DNA of 64,000 bases from Ruegeria lacuscaerulensis ITI-1157 (GTDB lineage: Bacteria > Pseudomonadota > Alphaproteobacteria > Rhodobacterales > Rhodobacteraceae), in NCBI GenBank assembly GCA_000161775.1, contig GG704596.1, positions 3,157,816-3,221,815 of the forward strand, read 5' to 3'. Below, in pieces: positions 38,267 to 48,812 of this stretch. The notes beneath the pieces were generated by a model. The model did no database searches and was not told the DNA's origin. It worked only from the letters and a program-made list of their open reading frames with translations. The translations under genes were made by a program, and so were the position numbers. Every line of letters starts with the position of its first letter. Positions within the stretch are counted from its first letter, which is position 1.

Positions 38267-40507
38267 ATGGCCAGCATCGGAAAAATCCTGCGCCGCACCT
38301 TCCTGATCGGGTCTGCCGCCATCGTCGGCGGCGTGGCCTTCGGCGTCTATTACGTCAACCGCCCCGCCAAGAACCCGCTGAAGCCGGGCGAGGGCGAAGC
38401 GGCCCTGACCCCCTTCATCCTGATCGACCGGAACGGCGTGACCCTGTTTGCGCCGCGCGCCGAGATGGGCCAGGGCGTGAAAACCACATGGGCCGCCCTG
38501 ATCGCCGAGGAACTGGACGTGGATCTGGACCAGGTCACCGTTCTGCACGGGCCGGCTGCCGCAGCCTATTACAACTCGGCCATGATCGGCGAGAGCCTTC
38601 CCAACAAGGGCTATGACATCTCGAACTTCCAGCACAATCTGGGCGAGGCCCTGGGCGTGATCGGCAAGGCGCTCAGCCTGCAGGTCACCGGCGGCTCGAC
38701 TTCGATGAAGGACGGGTTCGAGCGGATGCGCGCGGCCGGCGCCTCGGCCCGCGAAACGTTGAGACAGGCCGCCGCCGACCGGCTGGGTGTCGCACGCGAT
38801 CAACTGCAGACCGCCTCGGGCCACGTCATCGCGCCTGATGGCACCAAGATCGCCTATACCGAACTGGCCGCCGATGTGGCGCAGATGGAACCCATCGAAG
38901 CTCCGCTGCGCGACCCGTCCGAGTGGCGCTATCTGGGCCGGACGCAACCGCGTCTGGACATGGTTGAGAAAGCGACCGGCACCGCGCAGTTCGGCGTTGA
39001 CGTGCGCCTGCCCGGCATGAAATTCGCCAGCGTTCGGATGAACCCCAAGCTGGGCGGTCAGATGAACGGCTTCGACGACAGCGCCGCCAAGGCAATGCCG
39101 GGTGTCGAAAAGATCGTCGATCTGGGCAATGGAGTTGCGGTGATCGCCACCAACACCTGGCTGGCAAACCAGGCGGTCGAGGCGATCGAGGTCGATTGGG
39201 GCGAGGCCCCCTATCCGCCCGAAACCGACGCCATCTTTGAGCAGATCGCCAAGGCCTTCGACGCGGACCCGAACTCGACCATGCGCGATGATGGCGATGT
39301 CAGCACCGTTCCCGAAGGCGCAACCGTGATCGACGCTGAATACACTGTCCCCTATCTGGCCCACGCCACGATGGAACCGATGAACGGCACGGCGCTGTTT
39401 TCTGGCGACCGGCTGGAATTCTGGGGCGGCAACCAGGCCCCGACCTTCATGCAGATGAAGATCGCCGAGGCCGCCGGTCTGGACACCGAGGCTGTCGAGG
39501 TCCACACCACCTATCTGGGCGGCGGCTTCGGACGCCGGGCCGAGTTCGATTTCGGCGTGATCGCCACCAAGGTCGCGATGGCCATGCCCAATGTCCCGGT
39601 CCAGACCACCTGGAGCCGCGAAGAGGACATGCGCCACGACTTCTACCGCCCCGGCGCGATGGCGCGGATGCGTGGCGCGGTCAAGGACGGCAAGGCGGTT
39701 CTGATCGACGGCAAGGTGGCCTCGCAATCCTGTACGCGGCAGGCGATGGAGCGCGTCACCGGCATGCCCGGCGCCGGCCCCGACAAGGTTCTGGTCGAAG
39801 GGTTCTTCAACCAGCCTTACGCTGTCCCCAACTATCGCATGAGCGGCCATATCGCCGATCTGGACATTCCGGTCGGCTTCTGGCGCTCGGTCGGCAACAG
39901 CCACAACGGGTTCTTCCACGAAACCTTCATCGACGAGATGGCCCATGCCGCCGGCCGCGACCCGCTGGAGTTCCGGCTGGAGCTGATGCGCGACGAACAC
40001 GCGCCCTCGGCCGGGTGCCTTGAGGCGGTGCGCGACATGTCCGGCTGGACGGGCAAGACCCCCGATGGCGTGGGCCGCGGCGTTGCCCTGACCTACAGCT
40101 TCGGCACCCCCGTCGCGCAGGTGATCGAGGTGGTCGACGAAGATGGCACCATCCGCATCAGCAAGGCCTGGATCGCATGCGACATGGGGCTTGCGCTGGA
40201 CCCCGAAAACGTCAAGGCGCAGATGTTCGGCGGCATGATGTATGGCCTGTCGGCGGCCTGCTATGGCGAGATCACCTTTGCCGAAGGCGAGGTCGAGCAG
40301 TTCAACTTCCCCGACTATGACGCGCTGCGGATGCACACTGCGCCGCAGGTCGAGGTTCAGGTGCTGGAAACCAACCGCTTCATGGGTGGCGCGGGCGAAC
40401 CCGGCACGCCGCCCGCGATGCCGGCACTGGGCAACGCGCTGTTCGATCTGACCGGTCAACGCGCCAGGACTCTGCCACTCAACAAACAGTTCAACTTGCT
40501 GGTGTGA
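38267..40507 (+). CDS. Molybdenum hydroxylase, molybdopterin-binding subunit (IorB/periplasmic aldehyde dehydrogenase-like)
   Basis: 746-residue catalytic subunit of the isoquinoline 1-oxidoreductase/aldehyde dehydrogenase branch. The N-terminus has RRTFLIG (Arg9-Arg10) followed by a hydrophobic stretch, a twin-arginine export signal. Cofactor motifs are GQGVKTTWA near 68, GGGFGRRAEFD near 418, FWRSVGNSHNGFF near 538, and the catalytic Glu in GGAGEPGTPPA near 710. No FAD subunit and no XdhC chaperone gene are adjacent, so the partner acceptor (perhaps a cytochrome) must be elsewhere. AGGAGG site 8 bases upstream. Substrate unknown. Confidence 0.92.
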   Translation: MASIGKILRRTFLIGSAAIVGGVAFGVYYVNRPAKNPLKPGEGEAALTPFILIDRNGVTLFAPRAEMGQGVKTTWAALIAEELDVDLDQVTVLHGPAAAAYYNSAMIGESLPNKGYDISNFQHNLGEALGVIGKALSLQVTGGSTSMKDGFERMRAAGASARETLRQAAADRLGVARDQLQTASGHVIAPDGTKIAYTELAADVAQMEPIEAPLRDPSEWRYLGRTQPRLDMVEKATGTAQFGVDVRLPGMKFASVRMNPKLGGQMNGFDDSAAKAMPGVEKIVDLGNGVAVIATNTWLANQAVEAIEVDWGEAPYPPETDAIFEQIAKAFDADPNSTMRDDGDVSTVPEGATVIDAEYTVPYLAHATMEPMNGTALFSGDRLEFWGGNQAPTFMQMKIAEAAGLDTEAVEVHTTYLGGGFGRRAEFDFGVIATKVAMAMPNVPVQTTWSREEDMRHDFYRPGAMARMRGAVKDGKAVLIDGKVASQSCTRQAMERVTGMPGAGPDKVLVEGFFNQPYAVPNYRMSGHIADLDIPVGFWRSVGNSHNGFFHETFIDEMAHAAGRDPLEFRLELMRDEHAPSAGCLEAVRDMSGWTGKTPDGVGRGVALTYSFGTPVAQVIEVVDEDGTIRISKAWIACDMGLALDPENVKAQMFGGMMYGLSAACYGEITFAEGEVEQFNFPDYDALRMHTAPQVEVQVLETNRFMGGAGEPGTPPAMPALGNALFDLTGQRARTLPLNKQFNLLV

Positions 40508-40511
40508 AACG

Positions 40512-40549
40512 AAAAAGACCGGCGCGGTGGTTGCCGCGCCGGTCTTTTG
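40512..40549. terminator. Bidirectional rho-independent terminator
   Basis: Perfect 15-base stem (40513-40527 with 40534-40548, loop TGGTTG) rich in GC, bounded by an A-tract on the left and a T-tract on the right. It lies between the convergent molybdenum hydroxylase and C26 hydrolase genes and should stop both. Confidence 0.88.
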
Positions 40550-40570
40550 AAGAAATCTGAAAGCCGACTC

Positions 40571-41350
40571 TCAGGCCGATTGCCGCACTGGCGTCGGCAC
40601 GGCGCCTGCCGACCAAGCCCGCACCGCGTCGCCAAAGGCCTGAAACAGGGGCCGCGACACCGGGTCATTCGCGGCATCCCATTCCGGGTGCCACTGCACC
40701 GACAGGGTGAACCCGGGCGCATCCTGGATATAGATCGCCTCGGGCGTACCATCCGGCGCGTGGCCGTCGATCACCACGCCCTTGCCCACCGTCTTGATGC
40801 CCTGCCCATGCAGCGTATTGGTCATCACCTCACTGGCGCCGAACAGGCGGTGGAACACCCCGCCCTCGGTCAGCTTGACCACGTGGCGCAGGGCGAATTT
40901 CTCTTCCAGCGTGCCATCGGGCGGCATGCGGTGGTTCATCCGTCCGGGCAGATCGCGGATTTCCGGGTACAGTGTGCCGCCCATGGCCACGTTGACCTCC
41001 TGGAAGCCCCGGCAGATGCCCAAAAAGGGCTGGCCGCGTTCCACGCAGGCCCGTACCAGCGGCAGGGTGATCGCATCGCGCGCCCGGTCGAATTCGCCAT
41101 GCGCATCGGTTGCCGGCTCGCCATACTCTTCGGGGTGGACGTTGGGGCGGCCACCGGTCAGCAGGAACCCGTCGCAAACCTCAAGCAACTCGGCCACGTC
41201 GACATAGCGTGGGTCGGCCGGGATCAGCAGCGGCAGACAGTTCGAGACATTCGCGACCGCGTCCGAATTCATCGTGCCCCCCGCATGGGTGGGGTACTGG
41301 TCGTTCATCAGATACGAATTGCCGATGATGCCAACGACGGGTCGAGACAT
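40571..41350 (-). CDS. Class-I glutamine amidotransferase-like hydrolase (peptidase C26)
   Basis: 259-residue protein like PuuD, which removes the gamma-glutamyl group from gamma-glutamyl-GABA in putrescine degradation. The nucleophile is Cys113 in FLGICRGFQEVN, and the His/Glu pair is in QWHPEWD near 227. SDAVANVSNCLPLLIPA and DGFLLTGGRPNVHPEEYG match the family. No other polyamine gene is near, so the substrate is open. Start at 41350 chosen because it gives the conserved RPVVGIIGN N-terminus. It is 179 bases after the GlcG-like gene. Confidence 0.87.
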   Translation of the reverse strand: MSRPVVGIIGNSYLMNDQYPTHAGGTMNSDAVANVSNCLPLLIPADPRYVDVAELLEVCDGFLLTGGRPNVHPEEYGEPATDAHGEFDRARDAITLPLVRACVERGQPFLGICRGFQEVNVAMGGTLYPEIRDLPGRMNHRMPPDGTLEEKFALRHVVKLTEGGVFHRLFGASEVMTNTLHGQGIKTVGKGVVIDGHAPDGTPEAIYIQDAPGFTLSVQWHPEWDAANDPVSRPLFQAFGDAVRAWSAGAVPTPVRQSA

Positions 41351-41529
41351 TGCGCTACCTTGCTGTTTTACTTGAACTGGTCGGAAATTATCCGGCCCTT
41401 CAGTATCGTGCAAGAAAACACGCCCTGCGCCATGGCGCAAGGACGTGTTCAACTGCGCACATATTGTTCCCGATTTCCGCAGAGCGCCGGACGGACTTCC
41501 CGCAAGAGGCGGAAGGGCGCTTGTGCAGA

Positions 41530-41955
41530 TCAGGTCTCGCCGGTCAGCCCGGCGGCCTCTATCCCGGCCATGGCGGCGGCGGCATCGTTGTCCGAGGTGT
41601 CGCCGGTGACGCCGACGGCCCCGATCACCTCGCCCTTGCGGTCGCGCAGCAGTACGCCGCCCGGCACCGGAACGACCTGACCGCCATAGACCCCGTTCAC
41701 CGCAGCCATGAAATAGGCCTGCGCCTCGGCCCGCTGCATCTGGGCGGTGCCCGCCATGCCCAGCATGACCGAGCCATAGGCCTTGCCGTGGGCAATCGCG
41801 AACCGGCCGGGGGCGGCACCGTCCTCGCGCTCGAAGGCGATGACGTGGCCGCCGGCGTCCAGAACCACCACCGACAGGGGTTTCAGGTCCATCTCGCGCC
41901 CTTTCTCAAGGGTCTTGCGAATGATGGTACGGGCTTTTCTGAGAGAAACCGACAT
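41530..41955 (-). CDS. GlcG/HbpS family protein (DUF336)
   Basis: 141 residues with the family core LSVVVLDAGGHVIAFEREDGA, AIAHGKAYGSVML, and PVPGGVLLRDRKGEVIGAVGVTGDTSDNDAA. GlcG sits in the E. coli glycolate operon; related proteins bind haem or act as chaperone-like partners, but no activity is established. It lies 36 bases after glcB on the same strand, repeating the glcG-glcB link, so a role around glyoxylate or glycolate use is reasonable inference. Confidence 0.88.
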   Translation of the reverse strand: MSVSLRKARTIIRKTLEKGREMDLKPLSVVVLDAGGHVIAFEREDGAAPGRFAIAHGKAYGSVMLGMAGTAQMQRAEAQAYFMAAVNGVYGGQVVPVPGGVLLRDRKGEVIGAVGVTGDTSDNDAAAAMAGIEAAGLTGET

Positions 41956-41991
41956 GATCTTGTCCTTTGTCTGCGGTGGTCTGTCCCGGTT

Positions 41992-44127
41992 CTAGCCCCG
42001 ACGGGCCTTCAATTCCAGCCGTCGCGCATGCAGCACCGGCTCGGTATAGCCAGAGGGCTGCACCCGCCCCTTGAACACCAGATCGCAGGCGGCTTGAAAG
42101 GCGATGCCGTCGAACCCCGGTGCCATGGGGCGATAGGCCGGGTCGCCTGCGTTTTGCCGGTCGACCACGGCGGCCATCTTCTTCATCGCGGCCATCACCT
42201 GATCGGTGCCGATCACGTCGTGATGCAGCCAGTTGGCCAGCGCCTGGCTGGAAATCCGGCAGGTGGCGCGATCCTCCATCAGACCCACGTCGTTTATGTC
42301 GGGCACCTTCGAGCAGCCGACGCCCTGATCGACCCAGCGCACGACATAGCCCAGGATGCCCTGCGCGTTGTTCTCGATCTCGCGGGTGATTTCATCGTCG
42401 CTGAGGTTGCGGCCACCCAGCAGCGGGATGGTCAGCAGATCGTCGAGCGTGCCGCGCGGGCCTCCAGCGGCGATCTCATCCTGACGGGCCAGAACGTCCA
42501 CCTTGTGATAGTGGGTCGCGTGCAGGGTCGCCGCGGTGGGCGACGGCACCCAGGCGCAGGTCGCGCCAGCCATGGGGTGGCCGATCTTGGCCGCAAGCAT
42601 CTCGCCCATCCGGTCGGGCATGGCCCACATGCCCTTGCCGATCTGCGCCCGGCCCTTCAGCCCGCAGGCCAGCCCGATATCGACATTGCGATCCTCGTAG
42701 GACTGGATCCACGGCGTATTCTTCATGTCGCCCTTGGGCAGCATCGGCCCGGCCTCCATCGAGGTATGGATTTCATCCCCCGTCCGGTCGAGGAACCCGG
42801 TATTGATGAAGGCCACGCGCGATTTCGCGGCGCGGATGCATTCCTTGAGGTTCACGCTGGTCCGGCGCTCCTCGTCCATGATGCCCAGTTTCACGGTGTT
42901 GCGCGGCAAGCCCAGAATATCCTCGACCATGTCGAAGATTTTGACCGAGAACGCCACCTCTTCGGGTCCGTGCATCTTGGGCTTGACCACATAGACCGAA
43001 CCGTGGACCGAGTTGCCGCCATCACGCTGCAGGTCGTGCATGGCGATCAGCGTGGTGCAGAGCGCATCCATCAACCCCTCGCCGATCTCGTTGCCTTCGG
43101 CGTCCAACACGGCGGGGTTGGTCATCAGGTGCCCCACATTGCGCACCAGCATCAGAGACCGGCCCTTGAGGGTGCCGGCCGATCCGTCGGGCCGGGTAAA
43201 GGCGATGTCCTCGGACAGTTTGCGGGTAAAGGTCCGGCCGCCCTTCGTGACCTCTTCGCTCAGATCGCCCTTCATCAGGCCCAGCCAGTTGCCATAGGCC
43301 ACCACCTTGTCCTCGGCATCGACACAGGCCACCGAATCTTCGCAGTCCATGATGGTGGACAGGGCCGATTCCAGGCGCACATCGGAAATGCCCGCCGGGT
43401 CCGAGGCGCCGATGGTGCTGGACGGGTCGACCATGATCTGGATGTGCAGGCCGTTGTTCTTCAGCAGCACGAAGTGCGGGGCCTCGGCCGCACCGCCAAA
43501 GCCCACGAATTTCTGCGGATCGGCCAGCGCCGGCACCAATGCGCCGCCTTCGACCTTCAGACCGGACACATCGGCCCAGCTGCCTTGGGCCAGCGGTGCG
43601 GCCTCGTCCAGAAACGCCTTGGCCCAGGCGATCACCCGCGCACCGCGCGCCGCGTCATAGCCGCCACCCTGCGGCAGGTCGCCCAGCGCGTCGGTGCCAT
43701 AGAGCGCGTCATACAGGCTGCCCCAGCGGGCATTGGCCGCGTTCAGGGCAAAGCGTGCATTGGTGATCGGCACCACCAGTTGCGGGCCGGGCGTGGCGGC
43801 GATCTCGGGGTCGACATTCGCCGTCTCGATCTGGAAATCGGGGCCTTCATCCAGCAGATAGCCGATTTCACGCAGGAACGCCTGATACTCGGCCATGTCG
43901 ATGGGTTGCCCCTTGCGCGCGAGGTGCCACGCGTCGATCTGGCTTTGGATCTCGGCGCGCTTGTCCAGCAGGGCGCGGTTCTGAGGGCCCAGCTCGGCCA
44001 CCATCCGCGCCAGCCCCGCCCAGAACGCATCGGGGTCCACCCCGGTTCCCGGCAGCGCCTGCTGCTCGATGAAATCGGCCAGAACCTTGTCTACCTTCAG
44101 CCCGTGCCGGTCTTGTCTGCCGCTCAT
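41992..44127 (-). CDS. glcB: Malate synthase G
   Basis: 711-residue enzyme that condenses glyoxylate with acetyl-CoA to malate. The long monomeric G form is clear from length and from [32 protein letters not shown] near 265, [23 protein letters not shown] near 445, and [19 protein letters not shown] near 610. The start at 44127 gives the usual N-terminus. It is divergent from pepN across 203 bases. It would consume acetyl-CoA from the leucine pathway via the glyoxylate route, if isocitrate lyase is present elsewhere. Confidence 0.96.
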   Translation of the reverse strand: MSGRQDRHGLKVDKVLADFIEQQALPGTGVDPDAFWAGLARMVAELGPQNRALLDKRAEIQSQIDAWHLARKGQPIDMAEYQAFLREIGYLLDEGPDFQIETANVDPEIAATPGPQLVVPITNARFALNAANARWGSLYDALYGTDALGDLPQGGGYDAARGARVIAWAKAFLDEAAPLAQGSWADVSGLKVEGGALVPALADPQKFVGFGGAAEAPHFVLLKNNGLHIQIMVDPSSTIGASDPAGISDVRLESALSTIMDCEDSVACVDAEDKVVAYGNWLGLMKGDLSEEVTKGGRTFTRKLSEDIAFTRPDGSAGTLKGRSLMLVRNVGHLMTNPAVLDAEGNEIGEGLMDALCTTLIAMHDLQRDGGNSVHGSVYVVKPKMHGPEEVAFSVKIFDMVEDILGLPRNTVKLGIMDEERRTSVNLKECIRAAKSRVAFINTGFLDRTGDEIHTSMEAGPMLPKGDMKNTPWIQSYEDRNVDIGLACGLKGRAQIGKGMWAMPDRMGEMLAAKIGHPMAGATCAWVPSPTAATLHATHYHKVDVLARQDEIAAGGPRGTLDDLLTIPLLGGRNLSDDEITREIENNAQGILGYVVRWVDQGVGCSKVPDINDVGLMEDRATCRISSQALANWLHHDVIGTDQVMAAMKKMAAVVDRQNAGDPAYRPMAPGFDGIAFQAACDLVFKGRVQPSGYTEPVLHARRLELKARRG

Positions 44128-44330
44128 GAATAGAATCTCCCGCCCTGTTTTGCGTTGCTCGCGTTCTCCAGATAGGCCGAGTGTTTCCGATAGGCAACTT
44201 TGCGGCAAGCCCTCTGACCTTTGGCATCCGGCTGAAACAGCTTCAAACGCAGCAAGGCAATGGGTCGCCTGCTTGCGATGCCTCGCGGCAACGCCTAACG
44301 TCGCGCCAAAATGAAAAAACGAGGCACCAG

Positions 44331-46883
44331 ATGCGCGACCCAGCCCCCACGACGATCTACCTCAAGGACTACACGCCGTTCGGTTACACCGTCGACAGCG
44401 TTCACCTGACCTTCGATCTGGCCCCGCATGCAACGCGCGTGACATCGCGCATCGCGTTCCGCCCGAACCCGCAAGCCACCGACCGCACGTTCTTTTTGCA
44501 CGGTGAAGAGCTGAAGCTGATCGGCGCCAGCATCGACGGCACCCCGATCACACCCGACGTCACCGACAAGGGCCTGACCGCCAGCGTCCCCGATGCCCCC
44601 TTCGTCTGGGAGGCCGAGGTCGAGATCGACCCCGGCAACAACACCGCGCTGGAAGGGCTTTACATGTCGAACGGCATGTATTGCACCCAGTGCGAGGCCG
44701 AGGGGTTCCGCAAGATCACCTTCTATCCCGACCGGCCCGACGTGATGTCCACCTTCACCGTGCGCATCAACGGCGACCTGCCGGTGCTGCTGTCGAACGG
44801 AAACCCGACGGGCAAGGCCGAAGGCTGGGCCGAATGGACCGACCCGTGGCCCAAGCCCGCCTATCTGTTCGCGCTGGTCGCCGGAGAACTGATCGCCCAT
44901 TCCGACAGTTTCATCACCAAATCGGGCCGGCATGTGGATCTGAACCTGTGGGTCCGCCCCGGGGACGAGGGCAAATGCGCCTTTGGCATGGAGGCCCTGA
45001 AGCGGTCGATGAAATGGGACGAGGACGTCTATGGCCGCGAATACGATCTGGACGTGTTCAACATCGTCGCCGTGGATGATTTCAACATGGGCGCAATGGA
45101 GAACAAGGGGCTGAATATCTTCAACTCGTCGGCGGTGCTGGCCAGCCCTGAAACCTCGACCGATGCCAATTTCGAACGGATCGAGGCGATCATCGCGCAC
45201 GAGTATTTCCACAACTGGACCGGCAACCGCATCACCTGCCGCGACTGGTTCCAACTGTGCCTGAAAGAGGGGCTGACCGTGTTCCGCGACGCGCAGTTCA
45301 CTTCGGACATGCGTTCGGCCCCGGTCAAACGCATCCATGACGTGATCGACCTGCGCGCGCGTCAGTTCCCCGAGGACAACGGGCCGCTGTCGCACCCCGT
45401 GCGCCCCGAAAGCTTTCAAGAGATCAACAACTTCTACACCGCCACCGTCTATGAAAAAGGCGCCGAGGTGATCGGCATGCTGAAAACGCTGGTGGGCGAT
45501 GCGGCCTATTTCAAGGCGGTGGATCTGTATTTCGAACGCCATGACGGGCAGGCCTGCACCATCGAGGACTGGCTGAAAGTGTTCGAGGACACGACCGGCC
45601 GCGACCTGACCCAGTTCAAGCGCTGGTACAGCCAGTCCGGCACGCCCCGCGTGAAGGTCGAGGAGGACTGGGCCGACGGCACCTATACCCTGACCCTGAG
45701 CCAACACACCCCGCCCACGCCCGGCCAGCCCGAGAAGCTGCCGCAGGTGATCCCCGTGGCCGTGGGCCTTCTGGGCCCCAATGGCGACGAGGTGCGCGGC
45801 ACCGAGGTGCTGGAACTGACCGAAGCGCGCCAGAGCTTTACCTTCGAGGGGCTGGCCGCGCGGCCCGTCGCCTCGATCCTGCGGGGGTTCTCGGCGCCGG
45901 TGATCCTTGAACACGACCGCCCGAACGCCGAACGCGCGTTTTTGCTGGCCCATGACACCGATCCGTTCAACCGGTGGGAGGCCGGGCGGACGCTGGCGCA
46001 GGATACCCTGCTGCGCATGATCACCCAGGACGCGGCCCCCGATGCCGAATACCTGGATGGCCTGCTGGCCGTTCTGCGCGACGCCGACCTGGACCCGGCC
46101 TATCGCGCGCTGATGCTGGGCCTTCCGACCCAGTCGGAACTGGCCGCCGCGCTGCACGAACAGGGCGAAACGCCCGACCCGATGGCGATCTGGCGCGCGG
46201 TCGAGACCCTGCGTCAGGCCACCGCCCAACACATGCAGGACCTGCTACCCCGCCTGCACTCCGAGGCGCTGGTCGACGGCCCCTATTCGCCCGACGCCGA
46301 ACAGGCGGGCAAGCGCGCCCTGGGCAGCGCCGCGCTGGCGCTGACCACCCGGCTGGATGGCGGCGCAATGGCGGCCGAAGTCTATGCCAAGGCCGACAAC
46401 ATGACCCTGCAGCTCAGCGCCCTGTCCTGCCTGCTGCGGGCCGGCAAAGGTCAGGCGGAACTGGCGGCTTTCTATGACCAGTGGCACCATGACCGGCTGG
46501 TTCTGGACAAATGGTTCGGGCTTCAGGCCTCGCTTGCCGCACCGGACGATGCGCCGCGGATCGCCCGCGCCCTGTCTCAGCATCCCGATTTCAACTGGAA
46601 GAACCCCAACCGGTTCCGTGCGCTGATGGGTGGACTGACGATGAACCACGCCGGGTTCCACCATGCCAGCGGCGAGTCCTACGCCCTGCTGGCCGACTGG
46701 CTGATCCGGCTGGACCCGGTCAACCCGCAGACCACTGCGCGCATGTGCACCGCCTTCCAGACCTGGAAACGCTATGACGCCGACCGGCAGAACCTGATCC
46801 GCGCCCAACTGAGCCGCATCGCCGAAACCCCGAACCTGTCGCGCGACACGACCGAGATGATCTCGCGCATCCTCGGGGCATGA
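44331..46883 (+). CDS. pepN: Aminopeptidase N (M1 family)
   Basis: 850-residue zinc aminopeptidase that trims N-terminal residues from peptides in the cytoplasm. The substrate-binding GAMENKG is at 254-260, the zinc site HEYFH at 290-294 and the third ligand Glu313. Tyr in ATVYEKGAE (near 378) stabilises the transition state. The C-terminal helical domains follow. The start at 44331 has GAGG 7 bases upstream; the upstream extension has no support. Its stop overlaps the next gene start (ATGA), so the two are coupled. Confidence 0.96.
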   Translation: MRDPAPTTIYLKDYTPFGYTVDSVHLTFDLAPHATRVTSRIAFRPNPQATDRTFFLHGEELKLIGASIDGTPITPDVTDKGLTASVPDAPFVWEAEVEIDPGNNTALEGLYMSNGMYCTQCEAEGFRKITFYPDRPDVMSTFTVRINGDLPVLLSNGNPTGKAEGWAEWTDPWPKPAYLFALVAGELIAHSDSFITKSGRHVDLNLWVRPGDEGKCAFGMEALKRSMKWDEDVYGREYDLDVFNIVAVDDFNMGAMENKGLNIFNSSAVLASPETSTDANFERIEAIIAHEYFHNWTGNRITCRDWFQLCLKEGLTVFRDAQFTSDMRSAPVKRIHDVIDLRARQFPEDNGPLSHPVRPESFQEINNFYTATVYEKGAEVIGMLKTLVGDAAYFKAVDLYFERHDGQACTIEDWLKVFEDTTGRDLTQFKRWYSQSGTPRVKVEEDWADGTYTLTLSQHTPPTPGQPEKLPQVIPVAVGLLGPNGDEVRGTEVLELTEARQSFTFEGLAARPVASILRGFSAPVILEHDRPNAERAFLLAHDTDPFNRWEAGRTLAQDTLLRMITQDAAPDAEYLDGLLAVLRDADLDPAYRALMLGLPTQSELAAALHEQGETPDPMAIWRAVETLRQATAQHMQDLLPRLHSEALVDGPYSPDAEQAGKRALGSAALALTTRLDGGAMAAEVYAKADNMTLQLSALSCLLRAGKGQAELAAFYDQWHHDRLVLDKWFGLQASLAAPDDAPRIARALSQHPDFNWKNPNRFRALMGGLTMNHAGFHHASGESYALLADWLIRLDPVNPQTTARMCTAFQTWKRYDADRQNLIRAQLSRIAETPNLSRDTTEMISRILGA

Positions 46884-47323
46884 CGGCGCCCGAGGGCTCC
46901 GGGTTTCGCTTTACCCGACACAACCGGTCGCCCCGCAGCATCGCCATTCTGTGCGCTGTCTATGCGGGGCTGCTGGCACTTGTGCTGGTTTTCGACGCGG
47001 CATGGTGGCTGATCGGGTTGCTGGCGCTGGGCACCCTGCCCGCGCTGTGGGACGTGCTGCGCAACACCGATGCCGGGCTGAGCCTGGAGCCTGCAAAACT
47101 GCGCTGGCATTCGGGCGCACGGCAGGGCGAGATCGACCTGACCGAGATCGACTTCTTCCGCTTCGACACGCGCTGGGATTTCTCGGTGCGCGTGTCGATC
47201 ATCCTGACCAATGGCAAACGTCTGCGCCTGCCGGACGAGGCCTTGCCGCCGCACAAACAGCTGGAACAGGCGCTGCAACAGGCCGGGTTTCGCATCGAAC
47301 GGCATCATTTCACAGTTTTCTGA
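46880..47323 (+). CDS. Hypothetical membrane protein
   Basis: 147 residues with two closely spaced hydrophobic helices (about 21-39 and 41-60), followed by a soluble part of beta-strands ending in an amphipathic helix (LPPHKQLEQALQQAGF). The strand pattern GLSLEPAKLRWHSG and VSIILTNGKRLRLP resembles bacterial PH-like membrane proteins, but I cannot name a family. It overlaps pepN by four bases (ATGA) and must share its transcript. Confidence 0.78.
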   Translation: MTAPEGSGFRFTRHNRSPRSIAILCAVYAGLLALVLVFDAAWWLIGLLALGTLPALWDVLRNTDAGLSLEPAKLRWHSGARQGEIDLTEIDFFRFDTRWDFSVRVSIILTNGKRLRLPDEALPPHKQLEQALQQAGFRIERHHFTVF

Positions 47324-47462
47324 AACGGTCATTCGAATCCGCCCTGTTTGGCCCTGACCGGGCAATCAGAGCGATGCTGAGCACAAGAATCCTTGAATTC
47401 ACGACATTTTCGGGCAAGACTGCCAGACTAGTTAGCGAGTTTTTGCAGTTTCGAGTTTTGTG

Positions 47463-48722
47463 ATGATCAGGTCATTCCGGGCAGGTATCGCCCGCCTCAT
47501 ATCCAAAAATCCCGGCGAATCCCGCATCGCGGCCGCGCAGGTTCATGTCGGCGCGGACTGTCTGCCGGAGGTGGGCCGTTTGAATATACCCGTCGCCGAG
47601 ATCGGCGCTGCGGATCTGATCGGGCGCGACCTTATCGAACGTGGCCGGCAACTGGCGCGGCAAGACCGATGGCTGACGCTTTCCGCCGAGATGCAGGCCG
47701 CCGACCGAGCGCGGGATGTCACGCCTGACGGTCTTCCAACGGCAGACCTTCTGGCATTTGGCGCTCGTTCCGACGTGGTTATGGCGGCAGAACACGCATT
47801 GTCGGAAGGCCGTGCCATCCGTGATTACGACCTGCTGGCCGGAATCTCTGAACTGGAAGGCGTGATGCAGGATCACCCCGATGATCCGATGGTGGCGCTA
47901 GTCGTCGCGCTGGCCCATATAGACTTGGCCTGGGCCTGGCGCGGTACCGCGCTGGACGCGGCGCTTCCACCCTTGCACCGGTCGCGCTGTGCGGCGCATT
48001 TCGACCGGGCTGCGGCCATCCTGCCCATCTGCCGAAAAGCCGCGCCCAACAGCCCCGCGGTCGCGGCAGCCGATTGCGCTTTGTTGGCGGGCCAACGCAT
48101 CAATCACGTCCGGGTCGCGGCCAAATATGAACACCTGATCCGCCTGGACCCGCGCAACCACCGGCACATGCGCGCCATGGGCACCCACCTTCTGCCGCGG
48201 TGGTTCGGCAGCTATGAAGAACTGGAGTTGCAGGCGCTGCGCACCGCAGCCAACACCCGCCAGATCTGGGGCGCGGGCGGCTATGCCTGGGTACAGTTCG
48301 ATGCCATCGCGCTGGATGCCGTGGCCTGTGCCCGGCTGGATGTCGAGTATTTCATGGAAGGTCTGCAGGACATCGTGCAACGCAAACCTGACCAGCAGAG
48401 CGTCAACCTGCTGGCGTCCTATTGCGCCATCACGATGCAGAACGGCTATGGCCTGAACGATGAAGCCGACCTGGTACGCAGCCGGCTGCACGATGCAGCG
48501 CAGTGGCTGATCCGCGATTATCTGACAGAACTGCACCCGTTGATCTGGGCGCATGCGGCCAACGGGTTCAGCAATTCGGTGCGCATCAACTCGCCCGAAC
48601 GCTTCGCCGCACGCGGGCATCGCGCTGCTTTGCACACCATCGGCGATCTGTTCCGCGACGAACTGCGCAGCGGTACCGACGTGACTTTCACGCCCTCCGG
48701 CCTGAGGCTTACCAGCCACTGA
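47463..48722 (+). CDS. Conserved hypothetical protein, predicted all-helical repeat
   Basis: 419 residues that I do not recognise. No signal peptide or transmembrane helix is seen. Long helices with repeat-like pairs (ELEGVMQDHPDDPMVALVVAL, AAKYEHLIRLDPRNHRHMRAMG, LDVEYFMEGLQDIVQRKPDQQSVNLLASY) suggest a TPR-like solenoid. Trp- and His-rich patches such as HPLIWAHAANGF lie near the C-terminus. It stands alone: 139 AT-rich bases before it and 90 after, on the strand of pepN and gatB. ATG at 47463 chosen over the GTG one codon earlier. Confidence 0.75.
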   Translation: MIRSFRAGIARLISKNPGESRIAAAQVHVGADCLPEVGRLNIPVAEIGAADLIGRDLIERGRQLARQDRWLTLSAEMQAADRARDVTPDGLPTADLLAFGARSDVVMAAEHALSEGRAIRDYDLLAGISELEGVMQDHPDDPMVALVVALAHIDLAWAWRGTALDAALPPLHRSRCAAHFDRAAAILPICRKAAPNSPAVAAADCALLAGQRINHVRVAAKYEHLIRLDPRNHRHMRAMGTHLLPRWFGSYEELELQALRTAANTRQIWGAGGYAWVQFDAIALDAVACARLDVEYFMEGLQDIVQRKPDQQSVNLLASYCAITMQNGYGLNDEADLVRSRLHDAAQWLIRDYLTELHPLIWAHAANGFSNSVRINSPERFAARGHRAALHTIGDLFRDELRSGTDVTFTPSGLRLTSH

Positions 48723-48812
48723 GATTCGCGCCACGGCGACCTTTGCCCCTTGCCCCTTGGCCTTGCCGGGCATAATACCCATGCCTGAACTTCTGCGGAG
48801 ATGAGGCGCGCC

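Noticed and set aside
44200..44291. TTGC/GCAA inverted pairs in the glcB-pepN gap, reminiscent of short-chain fatty acid regulator boxes
   Set aside because: They are too short and unevenly spaced, and do not match the longer TTTGCAAA-type boxes known from relatives.
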